A stretch of DNA of 64,000 nucleotides from Halovibrio salipaludis (lineage in GTDB: Bacteria; Pseudomonadota; Gammaproteobacteria; Pseudomonadales; Oleiphilaceae): positions 310,001-374,000 of the forward strand of contig NZ_NSKD01000002.1 in NCBI RefSeq assembly GCF_002286965.1, given 5' to 3'. Position numbers and translations under genes: made by a program. Position 1 is the stretch's first letter. The number at the start of each line of letters is the position of its first letter. The notes beneath the pieces are model-generated. The model searched no databases. It worked only from the letters and a program-made list of their open reading frames with translations, and was not told the DNA's origin. Positions 34,783-42,536 of this stretch are shown in pieces.

Positions 34783-35166
34783 TCAGTGATTCATGGCATC
34801 GAGACAGCGCTGTTCCGCTTCATCAAGCTCCACCTGCATGAGCTGTAGCTCACGCATCTGGTCATTCAACTGTTCACGTCGTTCCCGAATTTTGCTCAGT
34901 AACGCATTGAGTTGCCGTTCATTGCCGGAGGAGGGATCGTACATCTCGATGATGTCCCGGGATTCCGCCAGGCTGAAGCCAAGGCGCTTACCCCGCAGGA
35001 TCAGTTTCAGCTTGACCCTGTCCGCGTCCGTGTAGATCCGTTGCTGACCCTCGCGCCTTGGCTCCAGAAGGCCGGCTTCCTCATAGAAACGGATGGTGCG
35101 GGTGGTGATGTCGAAATCCCGCGCCAGGTCGCTGATGGTATGGGTGGTCTGGGTTTCAGCGTTCAT
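34783..35166 (-). CDS. liuR: MerR family regulator of leucine/isovalerate catabolism
   Basis: A 127-residue MerR-type regulator. The winged helix-turn-helix is at the N-terminus (ISDLARDFDITTRTIRFYEE, then EGQQRIYTDADRVKLKLIL), and a long dimerisation helix fills the C-terminus. No cysteine metal-binding cluster is present, in line with LiuR-type regulators that respond to branched-chain acyl-CoA intermediates. The start ATG 35166 is favoured over ATG 35178 because GGAG lies six bases before it. It heads the operon it probably controls and a fitting palindromic operator lies directly upstream. Confidence 0.88.
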   Translation of the reverse strand: MNAETQTTHTISDLARDFDITTRTIRFYEEAGLLEPRREGQQRIYTDADRVKLKLILRGKRLGFSLAESRDIIEMYDPSSGNERQLNALLSKIRERREQLNDQMRELQLMQVELDEAEQRCLDAMNH

Positions 35167-35184
35167 TCCGGGCTCCATTACGTC

Positions 35185-35204
35185 TTACGTTGACGTTAAC
35201 GTAA
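35185..35204. promoter_or_regulatory. Candidate LiuR operator upstream of the liu operon
   Basis: TTACGTTGACGTTAACGTAA is a near-perfect 20-base inverted repeat (one mismatched pair) located 19 bases before the liuR start. The ACGTTAACGT-type core and the position match operators predicted for LiuR in gammaproteobacteria, so autoregulation and control of the whole operon are likely. Confidence 0.7.
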
Positions 35205-35246
35205 AGCGCATGGAGGCCGCAATTGGATGACAGGGAAAGGACGGAA

Positions 35247-35879
35247 TCAATTACCCGTGACGGTGAGCATACGGTTGCGGAGGTCACGCCACTGCTCGAC
35301 TTCGTCGGCGCTGCCGACACGACGGTCCGAGCGTTCGTCCCGGCTGAGCCAGAGGTCCGTGCCGTTGAAGCTGTAGACGGGCTTGAGGTCCTGGCGCCGG
35401 GAGGCGGGCTGGATCTGATCCACCAGGTTGTCGAGGATCATGGGCTCAGCGCCGGGCTCGGGGTACCAGGCCAACACCATGTGTGCCTGTTCCAGGTGGA
35501 TCGCGTCCACATAGGTGATGCGGAGGTGCTCTTCGGGCACCCCCATGGCGCGCAGGGTCATGTACTTGGCATTGGCGAATTCCTCGCAGTCACCGGCATT
35601 GGTTGCCAGGAACTCAACCGGCGTGGCCCAGTAGTCCTGGCGCCCCCAGTGCGACTGGTCGGTAACGAAATCACGCTGGTTGAAGAAGCGGTTCACCACC
35701 TGCATCTGGCGCGCTTCACTGTCACCCTCATGCTCGGCCACGAGCTGCTCCCAGGCCGTCAGCCGGGCGCGGGCGTCACCGCCGAACTGACGCTCGACGT
35801 ACGCAAGCAGGTCCTGTCCAAGGTCAATGCCATGGGCAAGGCCTGCGATCAGCAACACCGTTAATACAGCCAGGCGCAT
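35247..35879 (-). CDS. Periplasmic transglutaminase-like cysteine protease (LapG-like)
   Basis: A 210-residue exported protein with a signal peptide (residues 1-17, LAVLTVLLIAGLAHG). It belongs to the bacterial transglutaminase-like cysteine proteinase family of LapG: Cys in TNAGDCEEFANAKY, His in LEQAHMVLAWY and Asp in PMILDNLV form the triad in the right order. LapG cleaves the N-terminal retention region of large adhesins when c-di-GMP is low and LapD releases it. Here it lies 15 bases downstream of gspC on the same strand, with no lapD in sight, so its substrate may differ. Calcium-binding acidic residues are plausible but not certain. Confidence 0.85.
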   Translation of the reverse strand: MRLAVLTVLLIAGLAHGIDLGQDLLAYVERQFGGDARARLTAWEQLVAEHEGDSEARQMQVVNRFFNQRDFVTDQSHWGRQDYWATPVEFLATNAGDCEEFANAKYMTLRAMGVPEEHLRITYVDAIHLEQAHMVLAWYPEPGAEPMILDNLVDQIQPASRRQDLKPVYSFNGTDLWLSRDERSDRRVGSADEVEQWRDLRNRMLTVTGN

Positions 35880-35894
35880 GGGCGGCTTACCCGG

Positions 35895-36527
35895 TCAGTT
35901 GCTCAGGCGATCGCGGAGTTCTTCCAGCCGGCTCCGGACATCCGAACTGGAGCGCTCGCTGGGCGTCGAGGTATCCGTGGCCGCATCGTCCGCCGCATCA
36001 CTGCTGCTGTCGCCGGCCGATGACGGTTGGTTGCCGTTCAGCGCCAGCCTTCCCCCCTCGCTCTCCGGGAAGGTCAGGGTTTCCAGGGCACCGGCACGCT
36101 CAATGACGATACGGCGCTGGCGCACTTCACGCAGGCTCGCATTGCCGGGCAGGGCGTCCCCGACGCGGTAGACCTCGGTCTTGCCGTCGGGCCCCTCCAC
36201 CAAGGCGCTGTCGCGCTGTTCCGTTTCGCCAGCCATCACGCCCCGCAGCATAAGCTGGAGGTTGGTTTCGGGCAGGGTTTCCGCACGTTCAACCGACTCA
36301 GTGGCCTCTTCGCCCGGCGTTCCGAAAAAGGCCAGATCCGCAAGCTCGGGCGGTTCACCATCGCCACTACTGCTGGTGTTGCCAGGGGCGTTCTCCCCGG
36401 TCGCGGTCTGCGGCATCTCGGAAACCCGGTCCTCCATGCGTAGTCCCTGCCAACCGATTACGGCCGCGATTGCCACAGCGAGCACTGCTGCTGTGATCAC
36501 GGGCATGGCATTGATGCGTTTTTCCAT
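35895..36527 (-). CDS. gspC: Type II secretion system protein C
   Basis: A 210-residue bitopic inner-membrane protein: a single transmembrane helix (about residues 9-26, VITAAVLAVAIAAVIGW), an Ala/Pro/Ser-rich periplasmic linker and the homology region (about 85-155) with NLQLMLRGVMAGE and VYRVGDALPG, which contacts the secretin. There is no PDZ domain; instead the C-terminus is Ser/Asp-rich and ends in a short helix, like XcpP of Pseudomonas. The start ATG 36527 is 10 bases after AAGGG. Unusually it is divergent from gspE-M and followed by the LapG-like gene rather than gspD. Confidence 0.88.
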   Translation of the reverse strand: MEKRINAMPVITAAVLAVAIAAVIGWQGLRMEDRVSEMPQTATGENAPGNTSSSGDGEPPELADLAFFGTPGEEATESVERAETLPETNLQLMLRGVMAGETEQRDSALVEGPDGKTEVYRVGDALPGNASLREVRQRRIVIERAGALETLTFPESEGGRLALNGNQPSSAGDSSSDAADDAATDTSTPSERSSSDVRSRLEELRDRLSN

Positions 36528-36571
36528 GGACAATCAGCCCTTTCCGGTGGCCGGGAATGACGGTTGCCTTC

Positions 36572-36600
36572 ATTATCCCGGGATACTAACGTAACCACAA
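36572..36600 (-). promoter_or_regulatory. Candidate sigma-70 promoter of gspC
   Basis: On the minus strand TTGTGG (36595-36600) is followed after 17 bases by GATAAT (36572-36577), predicting a leader of about 38 bases before gspC. It occupies the 96-base divergent gap with gspE; no equally good promoter was seen for gspE in the opposite direction. Confidence 0.5.
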
Positions 36601-36623
36601 ACCAACAGCGCACGGTTTGCGAC

Positions 36624-38123
36624 ATGGGCGAAACCCTGAACGAGACCCGCACCACGGATGCCAGACTGCCCTTCAGTTTTGCCCGACGCAATGGCGTTGT
36701 GCTGACACCGGACGAGCAGGGCGAACTGGAGCTTCTGGTGCGCCCTGGCGCCTCGGCGCGGGCCATTGCCGAGGCCACGCGCCTGAGCCGCGGCCGTGCC
36801 CGCATCCGTGAAATGGAAGCCGAGGCGTTTGATGAGGCGTTGACGCGGGCCTACCAGAACGATTCCGAGGAAGCCATGCAGATGGTTGAGGGCATCGGCG
36901 AGGACATGGACCTCGCCAGCCTGGCGGAATCGGTTCCCGAGACCGAGGATCTGATGGAGCAGGAGGATGATGCCCCGGTCATCCGCCTGATCAACGCCAT
37001 CCTGACCGAAGCCATCAAGAGCGGCGCTTCGGACATCCACATCGAAACCTACGAGAAACGCCTGGTTGTCCGCTTCCGGGTGGACGGGGTCCTGCGGGAG
37101 GTGGTGCAGCCCAAAAGGGCCCTGGCGCCACTGCTGGTCTCGCGCATCAAGGTCATGGCACGGCTCGACATCGCGGAGAAGCGGGTTCCCCAGGACGGAC
37201 GCATCTCGCTGCGCGTGGCCGGGCGTGAAGTGGACATCCGTGTGTCCACCATGCCGTCATCCAACGGCGAGCGCGTAGTACTGCGGCTTCTGGACAAGGA
37301 GGCGGGGCTTCTGGAGCTGGACTCCATTGGCATGGCGGAACGCGACCTCAGCCTGCTCAAGGATCTGGTCAACCGCCCCTATGGCATTCTGCTGGTGACC
37401 GGGCCAACCGGCTCGGGTAAGACCACAACGCTTTACGGTGCGCTCACCGAGATCAATGACCGGTCGCGCAATATCCTGACCGTTGAGGATCCGATCGAGT
37501 ACAACCTGCCCGGTATCGGTCAGACCCAGGTGAACCCGAAGGTGGAGATGACCTTTGCCCGGGGGCTGCGGGCCATACTGCGCCAGGACCCGGACGTGGT
37601 GATGATCGGGGAGATCCGGGACCTGGAGACCGCGGAGATTGCGGTCCAGGCCAGTCTGACCGGCCACCTGGTGCTCTCCACCCTGCACACCAACACCGCC
37701 ACCGGCGCCATCACACGCCTGATCGACATGGGTGTCGAGCCCTTCCTGATCTCTTCCAGCCTCGCTGGCATCGTTGCCCAGCGCCTGGTGCGTGTGCTCT
37801 GCCCGGAATGCCGTAAACCCTATACGCCGGATGCCACCGAATGCCGCTTCCTGGGCGCCGATCCCGACAATCCGCCCACCATCTACCATCACGGTGGCTG
37901 TGACGCCTGCAACCAGCTGGGTTACCGGGGCCGCATGGGCATCTACGAGGTCATTGGCGTCGACGAGGGCCTGCGGACCCTGATCCACGACCGGGCCGCT
38001 GAGCAGGCGCTCGAGCAGGCGGCGCGCGAACGTGGCCCCAGCATCCACGCCGATGGTGTCTCCAAGATCCTGGACGGCACCACCACGGTGGAGGAAGTGC
38101 TGCGGGTGACGCACCGGGGATGA
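36624..38123 (+). CDS. gspE: Type II secretion system ATPase
   Basis: A 499-residue cytoplasmic hexameric ATPase powering pseudopilus assembly. The N-terminal domain (about 1-110) docks to GspL; the catalytic half contains SGASDIHIETYE, Walker A GPTGSGKTTTLYGAL (about 258), the Asp box LTVEDPIEY, Walker B VVMIGEIRD, His box HLVLSTLHTN and the zinc-binding tetracysteine (CPECRKPY and CDACNQLGYRGRMG). The start ATG 36624 matches family N-termini though its ribosome site is weak. It begins an operon in which all following genes overlap or nearly touch. Confidence 0.95.
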   Translation: MGETLNETRTTDARLPFSFARRNGVVLTPDEQGELELLVRPGASARAIAEATRLSRGRARIREMEAEAFDEALTRAYQNDSEEAMQMVEGIGEDMDLASLAESVPETEDLMEQEDDAPVIRLINAILTEAIKSGASDIHIETYEKRLVVRFRVDGVLREVVQPKRALAPLLVSRIKVMARLDIAEKRVPQDGRISLRVAGREVDIRVSTMPSSNGERVVLRLLDKEAGLLELDSIGMAERDLSLLKDLVNRPYGILLVTGPTGSGKTTTLYGALTEINDRSRNILTVEDPIEYNLPGIGQTQVNPKVEMTFARGLRAILRQDPDVVMIGEIRDLETAEIAVQASLTGHLVLSTLHTNTATGAITRLIDMGVEPFLISSSLAGIVAQRLVRVLCPECRKPYTPDATECRFLGADPDNPPTIYHHGGCDACNQLGYRGRMGIYEVIGVDEGLRTLIHDRAAEQALEQAARERGPSIHADGVSKILDGTTTVEEVLRVTHRG

Positions 38124-38126
38124 TCC

Positions 38127-39335
38127 ATGGCGGCATTTGAATTCAGGGCTCTCGACACGCGGGGCAAGCAGAAAAAGGGCGTTCTGGAAGCCGACAGCGC
38201 GCGCGCCGTGCGTCAGCAGCTGCGGGACCGGGGTTGGGCACCGCTTGAGGTATCACCGACCCGGGAACGCCAGCAGCGCTCTGGAATCACACTCGGCCGG
38301 GGACTGTCCGCTTCGGATCTGGCGCTGGTGACACGCCAGCTCGCGACCCTGATCCAGTCCGGGATTCCGGTGGAACAGGCCCTGTCAGCCATTGCCAACC
38401 AATCGGAGAAACCGCGCATCAAGAGCATGATGCTGGCCATCCGCGCCAAGGTTCTGGAAGGCCATACCCTGGCAGGCAGCCTGAGCGAGTTCCCGTCCGC
38501 CTTTCCACATCTGTACCGGGCCACCGTTGCCGCGGGCGAGCACGCCGGCCACATGGATCTGGTCCTGAACCGCCTGGCGGACTATACCGAAGCCCGCCAG
38601 GAGGCCCGTCAGAAGATCCAGCTTGCGGCCATCTACCCGGTGATCCTGACGTTCGTGGCTATCGCCATCGTGATCTTCCTGCTGACCTATGTCGTGCCGG
38701 ACATCATCGAGGTCTTCGTGCGCAGTGGCCAGGAGCTGCCGGCGCTGACCGAAGGACTGCTGGTCGTGAGCAGTTTCTTTGTGGACTGGGGCTGGCTGCT
38801 GTTGCTGTTGCTTGTTGCCGCGGGCATCGGGTTCCGGCTTGCACTGCGTCGCCCCTCCTTCCGGCTCAGGGTCCACCGGCAGCTCCTCCATATTCCCTTC
38901 ATATCCCGGCTCATCCGCGGCCTCAATACCGCGCGCTTTGCCAGTACTGTGAGCATCCTCACAACCAGCGGCGTTCCGTTGGTGGAGGCAATGCGTATCG
39001 CCGGTGAAGTGTTGTCCAATGAGTACCTGAAGGAACGGATCCGGGAAGCGACCCAGTCCGTGAGCGAGGGTGGGTCGCTTAAGAATGCCCTGGAGAACAC
39101 CGGGTATTTCCCCCCGATGATGATCCATATGATTGGCAGTGGCGAAGCCAGTGGCGAACTGGATCAAATGCTGGAACGCACGGCCACACACCAGGAGAAT
39201 GACCTCCAGGGCAAGATCTCCGCACTGGTGGGGCTGTTCGAGCCGCTGATGCTGCTGGTGATGGGTGGGGTGGTACTGATCATCGTGCTGGCGATCATGC
39301 TGCCAATCATGAATATGAGCCAACTGATGGGTTGA
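38127..39335 (+). CDS. gspF: Type II secretion inner-membrane platform protein
   Basis: A 402-residue polytopic protein with two homologous GspF domains, each preceding hydrophobic helices (around residues 170-190, 210-240 and 370-395). Recognisable parts are FRALDTRGKQKKGVLEADSA at the N-terminus, DLALVTRQLATLIQSGIPVE at the start of the first domain, and FASTVSILTTSGVPLVEAM in the second. It anchors the ATPase and couples it to pseudopilin extraction. It starts three bases after gspE. Confidence 0.95.
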   Translation: MAAFEFRALDTRGKQKKGVLEADSARAVRQQLRDRGWAPLEVSPTRERQQRSGITLGRGLSASDLALVTRQLATLIQSGIPVEQALSAIANQSEKPRIKSMMLAIRAKVLEGHTLAGSLSEFPSAFPHLYRATVAAGEHAGHMDLVLNRLADYTEARQEARQKIQLAAIYPVILTFVAIAIVIFLLTYVVPDIIEVFVRSGQELPALTEGLLVVSSFFVDWGWLLLLLLVAAGIGFRLALRRPSFRLRVHRQLLHIPFISRLIRGLNTARFASTVSILTTSGVPLVEAMRIAGEVLSNEYLKERIREATQSVSEGGSLKNALENTGYFPPMMIHMIGSGEASGELDQMLERTATHQENDLQGKISALVGLFEPLMLLVMGGVVLIIVLAIMLPIMNMSQLMG

Positions 39336-39342
39336 GACGTTG

Positions 39343-39786
39343 ATGACAATGAAACATGCAAATCGCAGTGGCGGTTTCACGCTGATTGAGATCATGGTTG
39401 TAATGGTGATCCTCGGGCTGCTGGTGGCGCTGGTGGCGCCGAATATCATGGGCCGGGGCGATGAGGCCCGCGTGACGGCCGCCGAGGCACAGCTGCGCAA
39501 CATCAGCAGTGCCCTGGACCTGTACCGGCTGGACAACAGCCATTATCCCTCCACGGAGCAGGGGCTCGAGGCACTGGTTGAAAAACCGAGTGGTTCCCCC
39601 GAGCCCTCGAACTGGAACCCCGAGGGCTACATGAACGCCATCCCGAAGGACCCCTGGGGCAATGAATACCAGTATGTCCAGCCGGGCTCCGAAGGGCCCT
39701 ACGATCTGTATTCCTATGGTGCGGACGGCCGCGAGGGCGGCGAAGGCGTGAATGCGGACATCAGCGTCTGGGACGTGGAAGAGTAA
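39343..39786 (+). CDS. gspG: Major pseudopilin
   Basis: A 147-residue class-3 signal-peptide protein: short basic leader MTMKHANRSG, prepilin cleavage site before FTLIEIMVVMVILGLL, and the C-terminal calcium-binding loop region (NPEGYMNAIPKDPWGNEYQY, YSYGADGREGGEG). It forms the shaft of the pseudopilus that pushes substrates through the secretin. The start was set at ATG 39343 (second ATG at 39349 possible). A prepilin peptidase must come from elsewhere in the genome. Confidence 0.96.
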   Translation: MTMKHANRSGGFTLIEIMVVMVILGLLVALVAPNIMGRGDEARVTAAEAQLRNISSALDLYRLDNSHYPSTEQGLEALVEKPSGSPEPSNWNPEGYMNAIPKDPWGNEYQYVQPGSEGPYDLYSYGADGREGGEGVNADISVWDVEE

Positions 39787-39793
39787 GCCCGGA

Positions 39794-40336
39794 ATGGGGC
39801 GCTGGCGCTCATCAGGGTTCACGCTCATCGAGCTGATGGTGGTGCTGGTCGTGGTTGGTCTGCTGATCAGTCTGGTCGGGCTCAGCATTGGCGGTGGCGG
39901 CGAACGGCGGGAACTCGAGGAGATGACCCGCAGCCTCTATCTAAGGATGCAGGCGGCCTCGGAGCAGGCTGTCATGACCAACCGGGAGATCGGGGTGCGT
40001 TTCGGGGACGACGGCTATGGTTTCGTCCAGCTGGATCGCGACCAGGCCCAGTGGGCCCCGCTTCCGCGCGGCGGTCTCACCGGAGCCAGCATTCCCGAGT
40101 GGGTTGAGCTGGAACTGATCACCGATGGCGGCGAGGCGGATGCCCTGGAAACCCAGGAGGAGGACCAGCCGGAACCGGACCTGGTGTTTTTCTCCTCCGG
40201 CGAGTCTACCGCCTTTGACCTCTACCTCTGGTGGGAAGGCGCCGATGATGGAAGCGCCCAGCTTCTGACCAGTGACGGTGCCACCGGGGTGGAATGGCTC
40301 CAGCCTGGCGACCAGGACTACAGGGAGCGCCTGTAA
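39794..40336 (+). CDS. gspH: Minor pseudopilin GspH
   Basis: A 180-residue minor pseudopilin with leader MGRWRSSG, cleavage site before FTLIELMVVLVVVGLL and a beta-rich periplasmic domain (for example EIGVRFGDDGYGFVQLDRD). GspH links the major shaft to the GspI-J-K tip. The start ATG 39794 follows the gspG stop by seven bases. An acidic insertion (EEDQPEPD) in the second half is typical of salt-adapted proteins. The stop overlaps the gspI start (TAATG). Confidence 0.92.
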   Translation: MGRWRSSGFTLIELMVVLVVVGLLISLVGLSIGGGGERRELEEMTRSLYLRMQAASEQAVMTNREIGVRFGDDGYGFVQLDRDQAQWAPLPRGGLTGASIPEWVELELITDGGEADALETQEEDQPEPDLVFFSSGESTAFDLYLWWEGADDGSAQLLTSDGATGVEWLQPGDQDYRERL

Positions 40337-40725
40337 TGCCCGTCACGCCAGCCCGCGCGCGCGGATTCACGCTCATGGAGGTGATGATCGCGCTGATGAT
40401 CTTCGGCCTCCTGGCAGCCACGCTGCAGCAGGTCGCCTCAGGTTACATGTCCAATTACCGGCGCATTGAAAGCCAGACCATGGCCTCCTGGATCGCCCAG
40501 AACCGCCTCACGGAGATGCGCCTCCAGGACCAGATGCCCGCGACCGGTGAGTCCGATGATGAGGTGGCGTTCGGGGGCCACGAATGGGAAGTCGAGACGG
40601 TGGTCAGCGCCACCGAGGATCCGGCAATACGGCGGGTTGAGATGACCCTTTATCGCGTCGATCCCAGTGGGGATCCCGTGCAGCAGCTGGTTTTCACGGG
40701 CTTTCTGGGGCAACGCAACCGATGA
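40336..40725 (+). CDS. gspI: Minor pseudopilin GspI
   Basis: A 129-residue minor pseudopilin with leader MPVTPARARG, cleavage before FTLMEVMIALMIFGLLAATL, followed by the SWIAQNRLTEMRLQ segment characteristic of GspI and a small beta domain. It nucleates the pseudopilus tip with GspJ and GspK. The start shares a base with the gspH stop and its own stop overlaps the gspJ start as ATGA, consistent with translational coupling. Confidence 0.93.
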   Translation: MPVTPARARGFTLMEVMIALMIFGLLAATLQQVASGYMSNYRRIESQTMASWIAQNRLTEMRLQDQMPATGESDDEVAFGGHEWEVETVVSATEDPAIRRVEMTLYRVDPSGDPVQQLVFTGFLGQRNR

Positions 40726-41453
40726 GTGGCATGCGTACGGACAAGGGCTTCACGCTGCTTGAGGTTCTTATTGCTGTGTTCATCACCAGCATGATCTCGC
40801 TGGGAGTATGGCAGGTCATGAACACCCTGATGAATTCCCGTGAAGGCATCGAAAGGGTCTCAGGGGCTTTCCGGGACGTTCAGAAAACCGTCTCCCTGTT
40901 GGAGCGGGATCTGCTGCAGGCCGTCAAACGCCCGGTGAAGGATGCCTACGGCGAACGGCTGCCTGCTCTTACCAGCCGAATCAACGGCTCGGAACTTGAA
41001 CTGACGCGCCAGGGCTGGCGGAACCCGCTGGGAGACAAACGCAGTGAACTTCAGCGCGTGGCCTGGGAATACGACGAACTGGAGGAGCGCCTGATCCGCC
41101 GCTACTGGCCGGTGCTGGACCGGGCCCAGGGCACGCGCAGCCGCGAGCAGGAGCTGCTCGCAAATGTGGAATCCGTGGAGGTTCAGTTCCGGGACAGTAA
41201 TGGCCAGTGGCTCAGCCAGTGGCCGGGTGACAGCGGCGACAGCAGCGGATTTGCCGATGCCGAGGGTACGGAAGTGCTCAGGATGCCCATGCCACGTGCC
41301 GTGGAAGTGGTCATCGAGCACGACCGCTTTGGCACCCTGCGGCGGGTGGTCGCACTGGGTGAACCCATGGCGATGGGTGCCCGGGTTCCGGACCGGCGCA
41401 GACAGGGTAGCGGGGACAATGGCGACAGCGGGAACGGGGAGGAGGGCAAATGA
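40722..41453 (+). CDS. gspJ: Minor pseudopilin GspJ
   Basis: A 243-residue minor pseudopilin with leader ending DKG before FTLLEVLIAVFITSMISLG. The periplasmic part has the GspJ features FRDVQKTVSLLERDLLQAV and ELELTRQGWRNPLG and a C-terminal disordered, Gly/Asp-rich tail. It forms the tip complex with GspI and GspK. Overlaps gspI by four bases and gspK by four (ATGA). Confidence 0.93.
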   Translation: MSGMRTDKGFTLLEVLIAVFITSMISLGVWQVMNTLMNSREGIERVSGAFRDVQKTVSLLERDLLQAVKRPVKDAYGERLPALTSRINGSELELTRQGWRNPLGDKRSELQRVAWEYDELEERLIRRYWPVLDRAQGTRSREQELLANVESVEVQFRDSNGQWLSQWPGDSGDSSGFADAEGTEVLRMPMPRAVEVVIEHDRFGTLRRVVALGEPMAMGARVPDRRRQGSGDNGDSGNGEEGK

Positions 41454-42502
41454 GATCCCGCCGTTTCACGCGTCAGCGCGGTGTAGCGCTGATCATCGTC
41501 CTGATGGCCTTTGCCCTGGGCTCGATCCTCGCCTCCGGCATGCTGACGCGCCAGAGCGTGATGATTCGTGGCGCCACCACCTACCTGGCCCAGAATGATG
41601 CCCGCAGCCTGGCGCTGGGAGCAGAGGCCTTTGCCCGCCAGTTCCTGGCAAGGGACATGAAGGGGGGTGGCAATACCCCGGAGGAAAACCAGGAGGGTGA
41701 CCAGGGCACTGACGGCGAGCAGGAGGGAACGGCCACCCGCCGGGAAGTGGACCATCCCGGTGAGGACTGGGCACGGGCCGCACTGGCGCTACCAGTGGAA
41801 AAGGGCGTCATCGAGGCCCAGATCAACGACCTGCGGGGCCGGCTCAACCTCAATGCCCTGACGGAGGTGGACGGGACCGTGAATGAACGCCAGCGCAACC
41901 GGCTGGAGCGGCTGCTGCGCGTTCTGGAGATCCGGAATGTCAGGCCGGCAACCTTTGTGGACTGGGTGGATGCGGACGACCAGCGCAGTGGTGGCGGCGG
42001 TGCGGAGGACAGCGATTACATGCTCCTCGATCCGCCCTACCGGGCCGGTGACCAGCCGTTCGTCAGCGTGACCGAAGTGCGGCTGCTGGATGGTATGACC
42101 GAAGCGGCCTACCAGCGTCTCCGGCCGCACATCACGGCACTGCCAAACCGGGACGGCACGCTCAACGTCAACTTTGCCTCCACGGCCGTGCTACGCTCGC
42201 TGCACGATCGCATCAGCCAGGGGCAGGCGGAAAGCATCCGGGAGACGCTGCGGGAATCTCCGGTTGAAAGCGTTGAGGAGTTCCTGGCGCTGCCGGAGTT
42301 CGCGGGTCTCGGACTGGAACCGGATGGGCTCGGGGTGAGCACGGACTTCTTCGAGATCGCCGCAAGGGTCAGTGTCAGTGGTACAGTATATCGGCTGGTT
42401 TCGATGGCCCAGCGCACACGCAATGGCACGATACGGATTCTGTCACGGGATACCGGCAGAACCCAGCTGATCACGAAGGAACAGGTTCAGGCGTCCGAGT
42501 AG
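41450..42502 (+). CDS. gspK: Minor pseudopilin GspK
   Basis: A 350-residue tip pseudopilin. The N-terminus RQRGVALIIVLMAFALGSILA shows the GspK variant of the prepilin signal, which lacks the glutamate at position 5. The periplasmic region includes INDLRGRLNLNALTEVDG and a helix-hairpin-like segment (NVNFASTAVLRSLHDRIS) of the two SAM-like GspK domains. An acidic insert near residues 75-95 (EENQEGDQGTDGEQEG) is specific to this protein. It caps the pseudopilus and limits its length. Confidence 0.93.
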   Translation: MRSRRFTRQRGVALIIVLMAFALGSILASGMLTRQSVMIRGATTYLAQNDARSLALGAEAFARQFLARDMKGGGNTPEENQEGDQGTDGEQEGTATRREVDHPGEDWARAALALPVEKGVIEAQINDLRGRLNLNALTEVDGTVNERQRNRLERLLRVLEIRNVRPATFVDWVDADDQRSGGGGAEDSDYMLLDPPYRAGDQPFVSVTEVRLLDGMTEAAYQRLRPHITALPNRDGTLNVNFASTAVLRSLHDRISQGQAESIRETLRESPVESVEEFLALPEFAGLGLEPDGLGVSTDFFEIAARVSVSGTVYRLVSMAQRTRNGTIRILSRDTGRTQLITKEQVQASE

Positions 42503-42536
42503 GCGCCTGGGAACAGGGTCAGAGAAGACGGATAAT

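Noticed and set aside
35168-35209. TTTACG with 19-base spacer and TAATGG as a MerR-activated liu promoter
   Set aside because: The 19-base spacer is attractive for a MerR regulator, but transcription would begin at about the start codon of liuR and leave no ribosome site. Only the operator was kept.
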